Of a DNA stretch of 16,915 nt, positions 14,011 through 16,915 are shown piece by piece (the first letter of the stretch is position 1; the number at the start of each line of letters is the position of its first letter). The notes beneath the pieces are model-generated. The model saw nothing but the letters and a program-made list of their open reading frames with translations, was not told the DNA's origin and did no database searches. The position numbers were made by a program, and so were the translations under genes. The DNA is from Leptospirillum sp. (GTDB taxonomy: Bacteria; Nitrospirota; Leptospirillia; Leptospirillales; Leptospirillaceae), in NCBI GenBank assembly GCA_027346125.1, contig DAIEST010000090.1:1-16915 (forward strand), read 5' to 3'.

Positions 14011-14898
14011 GTGTTTACAGGATCGATGGTGGCGCTGGTGACCCCCTTTTCCGGGGGAAAGGTGGATGAGCGGAAGCTTCGGAGTCTGGTGGACTGGCAT
14101 GTCCGGGAAGGGACCAGTGCGCTGGTTCCGATGGGGACAACGGGAGAATCCGCCACGCTTGACCATGCGGAGCACGAACGCGTTCTGGCAGTCGTGATCG
14201 AGCAGGCGGCAAAGCGGATACGTGTTCTGGCCGGGACAGGATCCAACAGTACGGAGGAAGCGATCCGTCTGACGCGTGCGGGACGTGCAATGGGCGCGGA
14301 CGGAGCTCTTGTGATCACGCCCTACTATAATCGCCCGACCCAGGAAGGACTTGTATGCCACTATGAAGCGGTGGCCAGGAGCGTCTCCTTCCCGATGGTG
14401 ATCTATAACGTGCCGGTCAGGACAGGGGTGAACATTCTTCCGGAAACGGTCGAGCGTCTGGCGGGAATGGACGAATTCGTGGGCGTCAAGGAAGCTTCGG
14501 GGTCCATGTCCCAGATCATCGAACTGTTCGAACGGGTGGGAGACCGGATGGCAATCTATTCCGGCGACGATCTCCTGACCTACCCCATCCTGTCGATCGG
14601 CGGGAAAGGGGTCATCTCCGTTTCCGCCAACATCGTTCCCCGACAGATGTCCGAACTCGTGGATCAGGCACTGGCGGGAAACTGGGAAAAATCCTTCAGT
14701 TGCCATCGGGCGCTGTATCCTCTGCACAGGGCCCTGTCTCTCGAGACCAATCCGATTCCGATCAAGACCGCCATGGGGCTGGCCGGCATGATCGATCCGG
14801 AAATGCGGCTTCCGCTGGTTCCCATGTCCGAATCGCACCGGAACATTCTGGAGGGCGTGCTTCGGACGATGGGTCTGCTTGGAAAGGGGATTTTATGA
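14011..14898 (+). CDS. dapA: 4-hydroxy-tetrahydrodipicolinate synthase
   Basis: DapA condenses pyruvate with aspartate semialdehyde, the first step dedicated to lysine and diaminopimelate. The 295-residue (beta/alpha)8 barrel has the Schiff-base Lys160 in FVGVKEASG and the GTTGES loop at 42-47 with Thr43 and Thr44. ITPYYNRPT is at 102-110, the catalytic Tyr132 lies in IYNVPVRTG, and Arg137 in the same motif binds the substrate carboxylate. The GTG at 14011 matches the MFxGSxVALVTPF family start and has an AGAGAGGAT just upstream. An internal ATG at 14026 would remove conserved residues. It overlaps dapB as ATGA. The 54 bases before it contain only the ribosome site. Confidence 0.97.
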   Translation: MFTGSMVALVTPFSGGKVDERKLRSLVDWHVREGTSALVPMGTTGESATLDHAEHERVLAVVIEQAAKRIRVLAGTGSNSTEEAIRLTRAGRAMGADGALVITPYYNRPTQEGLVCHYEAVARSVSFPMVIYNVPVRTGVNILPETVERLAGMDEFVGVKEASGSMSQIIELFERVGDRMAIYSGDDLLTYPILSIGGKGVISVSANIVPRQMSELVDQALAGNWEKSFSCHRALYPLHRALSLETNPIPIKTAMGLAGMIDPEMRLPLVPMSESHRNILEGVLRTMGLLGKGIL

Positions 14899-15707
14899 CC
14901 GGTGCAGTCCGGGTGGCCGTGATCGGTGCTGCCGGACGGATGGGGCTTGCGATCCAGGATGTGCTCTCCCGGACATCTGGAGCGGTTCTGGGAGCGGCAA
15001 TCGTCGAAGCCGGAGATCCGCTCGTCGGAAAACCCGTTTCGTCTGGACAGGGGCTGTACCAGGCCGGGATGGAAAGCGCTTCTTCCGGAGCCGATGTCTG
15101 TATCGATTTCTCCAGTCCGTCGTCCACGCTGGAAACCGCCCGGATCTGTTCCGGAAGAGGAATTCCCCTGGTAATCGGGACGACCGGTTTCGGCGCAGCC
15201 GAGCGGGAAGAGCTTCTGGTCCACGCCCTCCGCATCCCCCTGCTGCTTTCCCCCAACATGAGCCTGGGGGTCCATCTTCTGGCGCACCTGGTCGGAACGG
15301 CCGCTTCAGTGCTTTCCGGATATGACGGAGAAGTGGTCGAGATCCATCACCGTCTGAAAAAGGATGCTCCGAGCGGGACGGCGCTTTACCTTGCCGAAGC
15401 CATGGCGCGGGCTCGCGGGGTCGCACTCTCCGAGGTCGGAACCTTCCATCGGGAAGGAATGACCGGACCCCGTTCTTCCGGGTCGATCGGTGTGATGGCT
15501 GTCCGGGGGGGAGACGTGGTGGGAGACCATACCGTCTATTTTCTCGGAGAAGGGGAACGGGTTGAACTGACTCACCGGGCCACTTCCCGGGAAACCTTTG
15601 CGCGGGGTGCGGTTTCCGCCGCGCTGTTCCTGGCGGGAAAACCCCCTGGAGTCTATACCATGAATGATGTACTGGGACTGCCGCTCCAGGGAGGAGAACC
15701 CGCGTGA
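14895..15707 (+). CDS. dapB: 4-hydroxy-tetrahydrodipicolinate reductase
   Basis: DapB reduces the DapA product to tetrahydrodipicolinate with NAD(P)H. The 270-residue protein has the Rossmann motif VIGAAGRMG at 9-17, GTTGF at 95-99, SPNMSLGVHLL at 119-129 and the catalytic EIHHRLKKDAPSGTA at 149-163, in which His151, His152 and the lysines act on substrate. GSIGVMAVRGGDVVGDHTV follows as in the family. The ATG at 14895 overlaps the dapA stop as ATGA and has AAAGGGGA four bases upstream. A longer in-frame start at 14700 would lie entirely inside dapA and is not credible. The stop overlaps the next start as GTGA. Confidence 0.97.
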   Translation: MTGAVRVAVIGAAGRMGLAIQDVLSRTSGAVLGAAIVEAGDPLVGKPVSSGQGLYQAGMESASSGADVCIDFSSPSSTLETARICSGRGIPLVIGTTGFGAAEREELLVHALRIPLLLSPNMSLGVHLLAHLVGTAASVLSGYDGEVVEIHHRLKKDAPSGTALYLAEAMARARGVALSEVGTFHREGMTGPRSSGSIGVMAVRGGDVVGDHTVYFLGEGERVELTHRATSRETFARGAVSAALFLAGKPPGVYTMNDVLGLPLQGGEPA

Positions 15708-16510
15708 ACCTTCTTCCGGAGCTTCCCGAAGGCGTTCTTTTCGTACGGTTCCGGGAAGGGGAGAGGGTCCGTTCCGGAATTCTCTCGGAGGACAGGCGGG
15801 CCGTCCATCCACTCGAAGGACCTGGTCATGGAACGGTATCCCTGGACTCTGTCAGTCTTCTGGCACCTGTTTCCCCCGGAAAGATTCTGGCGGTCGGTCT
15901 CAACTACCGGGCCCATGCGCTTGAGATGGGGAAACCCCTTCCCCAGGAGCCGCTTCTGTTCATGAAAGCGAGTTCCGCTCTCCTTTCTCCCGGTGGGACG
16001 ATCCGCCTGAACTCCATGTCGGACCAGGTGGATTTTGAGGGAGAGATCGTCCTTGTCGTCGGGAAAAGAGCTTCCCGGATCCGGCGACAGGATGTCCGGA
16101 AGTACCTGTACGGGATCACCATCGCCAACGATGTGACCGCGCGGGACCTTCAGCGCAGGGATGTCCAGTATACAAGAGCGAAGTCATTCGACACATTCTG
16201 TCCTCTGGGTCCGGCTATCCTGGCGGGAGGGCTCCCCGAATCCCGGGTGATTGAAACAACGGTCAACGGGGTTCGTCGCCAGCATTCCCGTGCAAGCGAC
16301 ATGATTTTCGATGCGGAATCCCTATTCTCTTTTGTCAGTCATATCGTGACGCTTGAGCCGGGCGATGTCATCCTGACAGGAACCCCGTCAGGGGTGGGCC
16401 CTCTTTCTCCGGGGGATATCGTCGAAATTTCGCTGGAAGGGGTCGGGACCCTTTCAAACCGGGTCGAGGCCGACTCCGCTCCATCCTGGACAGGGTTCGG
16501 GGAGACCTGA
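15704..16510 (+). CDS. FAH-family hydrolase/tautomerase (FAHD/YcgM-like)
   Basis: This 268-residue protein has the fumarylacetoacetate hydrolase C-terminal fold of small FAHD/YcgM-type enzymes. Blocks in order are KILAVGLNYRAHALEMG near 60-76, EPLLFMKASSAL near 82-93, metal ligands Glu112 and Glu114 in VDFEGEIVLVVG with Asp143 in ANDVTARDLQ, then YTRAKSFDTFCPLGP near 156-170 and DVILTGTPSGVGPLSPGD near the end. These residues hold Mg2+ or Mn2+ for acylpyruvate hydrolysis, oxaloacetate keto-enol isomerisation or decarboxylation, which cannot be told apart here. The GTG at 15704 overlaps the dapB stop as GTGA and follows a strong GGGAGGAG, so it is translationally coupled to dapB. Coupling to the aspartate-derived pathway makes oxaloacetate tautomerase an attractive but unproven guess. 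Confidence 0.93.
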   Translation: MNLLPELPEGVLFVRFREGERVRSGILSEDRRAVHPLEGPGHGTVSLDSVSLLAPVSPGKILAVGLNYRAHALEMGKPLPQEPLLFMKASSALLSPGGTIRLNSMSDQVDFEGEIVLVVGKRASRIRRQDVRKYLYGITIANDVTARDLQRRDVQYTRAKSFDTFCPLGPAILAGGLPESRVIETTVNGVRRQHSRASDMIFDAESLFSFVSHIVTLEPGDVILTGTPSGVGPLSPGDIVEISLEGVGTLSNRVEADSAPSWTGFGET

Positions 16511-16700
16511 ACCCTTCCCCCGTCCGATTCCTCCGGATGAAGAAATAAGGGTATCGCTGCACGAATCTATGCGTGAACCGGTTTCTGTAGCGACCTTCCT
16601 CGCCGCTCTTTCCCGTTTCTCCGGTCAGGCGGCGCTCCTTTCCGGGAAAGGTCCTTGACTCCTCCTGTCCGTCCTTCCCCCGTCCCGAACGGCACTTCCC

Positions 16701-16721
16701 ATCCTGAAACCAGGATATTTT
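16701..16721 (+). terminator. Weak intrinsic terminator candidate after the FAH gene
   Basis: ATCCTG (16701-16706) and CAGGAT (16711-16716) form a perfect six-base-pair stem with an AAAC loop, followed by A and TTTT. The stem is short and only half GC, and it lies 190 bases beyond the last stop, so it is a weak candidate for the end of the lysine operon. Confidence 0.3.
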
Positions 16722-16873
16722 CAGACGCTTCTCCTGTCCGGATAAAGTGACCCGGGTGGGGGCTTCCCTTTCCCCCTCGGCGCATTTTCGGGTCGAATCC
16801 GGAGATTCCTCCGTCATCCGTCGGCACTCCTTTGCATCAGTTCTGATCCCCTCTTTCAAGTGAGCCCATAGAG

Positions 16874-16891
16874 ATGTCAATTTAATGACAT
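16874..16891. promoter_or_regulatory. 18-bp dyad of CRP/FNR-like geometry
   Basis: ATGTCA and TGACAT are exact reverse complements separated by the six bases ATTTAA. The TGTCA-N6-TGACA form has the arm length and spacing of CRP/FNR-superfamily operators such as TGTGA-N6-TCACA. The AT-rich centre within a GC-rich gap, and a position 24 bases from the window edge, suggest an operator or activator site for a gene starting to the right. The bound protein is unknown. Confidence 0.4.
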
Positions 16892-16915
16892 TCAAGGGTG
16901 TGCCGTGCAGTTGGG

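Larger units (their letters stand above)
16511..16915. other. 405-base stretch without a convincing gene
   Basis: This stretch is strongly pyrimidine-rich on the plus strand and has no reading frame with a family I recognise. The structures present are a nested hairpin at 16554-16593 (TCGCTGCA with TGTAGCGA), a perfect six-base-pair hairpin with AAAC loop at 16701-16716 followed by ATTTT, and a G5/C5 stem near 16757-16776. A dyad lies at 16874-16891. It probably contains the end of the dap-fah transcript and the upstream region of a gene to the right. Confidence 0.5.

Noticed and set aside
13420..14838. 472-codon minus-strand open frame across the unknown membrane gene and dapA
   Set aside because: It is antisense to conserved dapA. 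The composition is His/Arg/Gly/Pro-rich with no motif.
14700..14894. N-terminal extension of dapB by 65 codons
   Set aside because: It lies inside dapA in another frame, and the Rossmann start of DapB falls right after the ATG at 14895.
16569..16658. 29-codon plus-strand frame beginning MREPVSVATFLAAL
   Set aside because: It lacks a ribosome site at proper distance, lies within a hairpin region and has no recognisable family. Such a short frame is expected by chance.
16368..16895. 175-codon minus-strand open frame at the right end
   Set aside because: It overlaps the FAH gene end, is extremely rich in Arg, Glu and Gly, and matches no family. No ribosome site was seen before its start.

Overview
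The window reads as a compact, plus-strand-only stretch of a Gram-negative bacterial chromosome. Seventeen protein genes are called, plus one doubtful micro-ORF. My best taxonomic guess is a Leptospirillum-like member of Nitrospirota. It rests on moderately high GC, tightly packed operons, heavy use of TTG and GTG starts and the particular mix of genes. It is an inference, not a database result. No tRNA, rRNA, CRISPR array, transposase or other mobile element is visible.

Region 1 (about 1-3778) is a quinone-type cluster: a UbiE C-methyltransferase, a B12-binding-type radical SAM protein, a chorismate-pyruvate-lyase (UbiC)-like protein and a UbiA prenyltransferase. The genes abut or overlap. 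Together they imply a chorismate -> 4-hydroxybenzoate -> prenylated ring -> C-methylated quinone route, with the radical SAM protein as an unassigned member. A near-consensus promoter ends 9 bases before the ubiE ATG, so that message may be leaderless.

Region 2 (3779-4573) holds an extended -10 promoter and a structured leader with a terminator-like hairpin. Two tiny single-helix membrane proteins follow (39 and 62 residues), the first with a near-perfect Shine-Dalgarno. A short palindrome-bearing gap precedes the next gene.

Region 3 (4574-7009) has a YajR-type MFS transporter with the C-terminal extension, then a two-helix potassium-channel/RCK protein whose selectivity filter reads TVGYQ rather than TVGYG.

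Region 4 (6996-11808) is the arginine operon argD-argF-argG-argH, with TTGA stop/start overlaps. It ends in a good Rho-independent terminator.

Region 5 (12051-16510) is a lysine/diaminopimelate operon: an LptM-like mini-lipoprotein, lysA, an unrecognised one-helix membrane protein, dapA, dapB and an FAH-family hydrolase/tautomerase. The last gene is coupled to dapB by a GTGA overlap. The remaining 405 bases (16511-16915) have no convincing gene but carry small hairpins and an 18-bp CRP/FNR-like dyad near the right edge, possibly the control region of a gene beyond the window.
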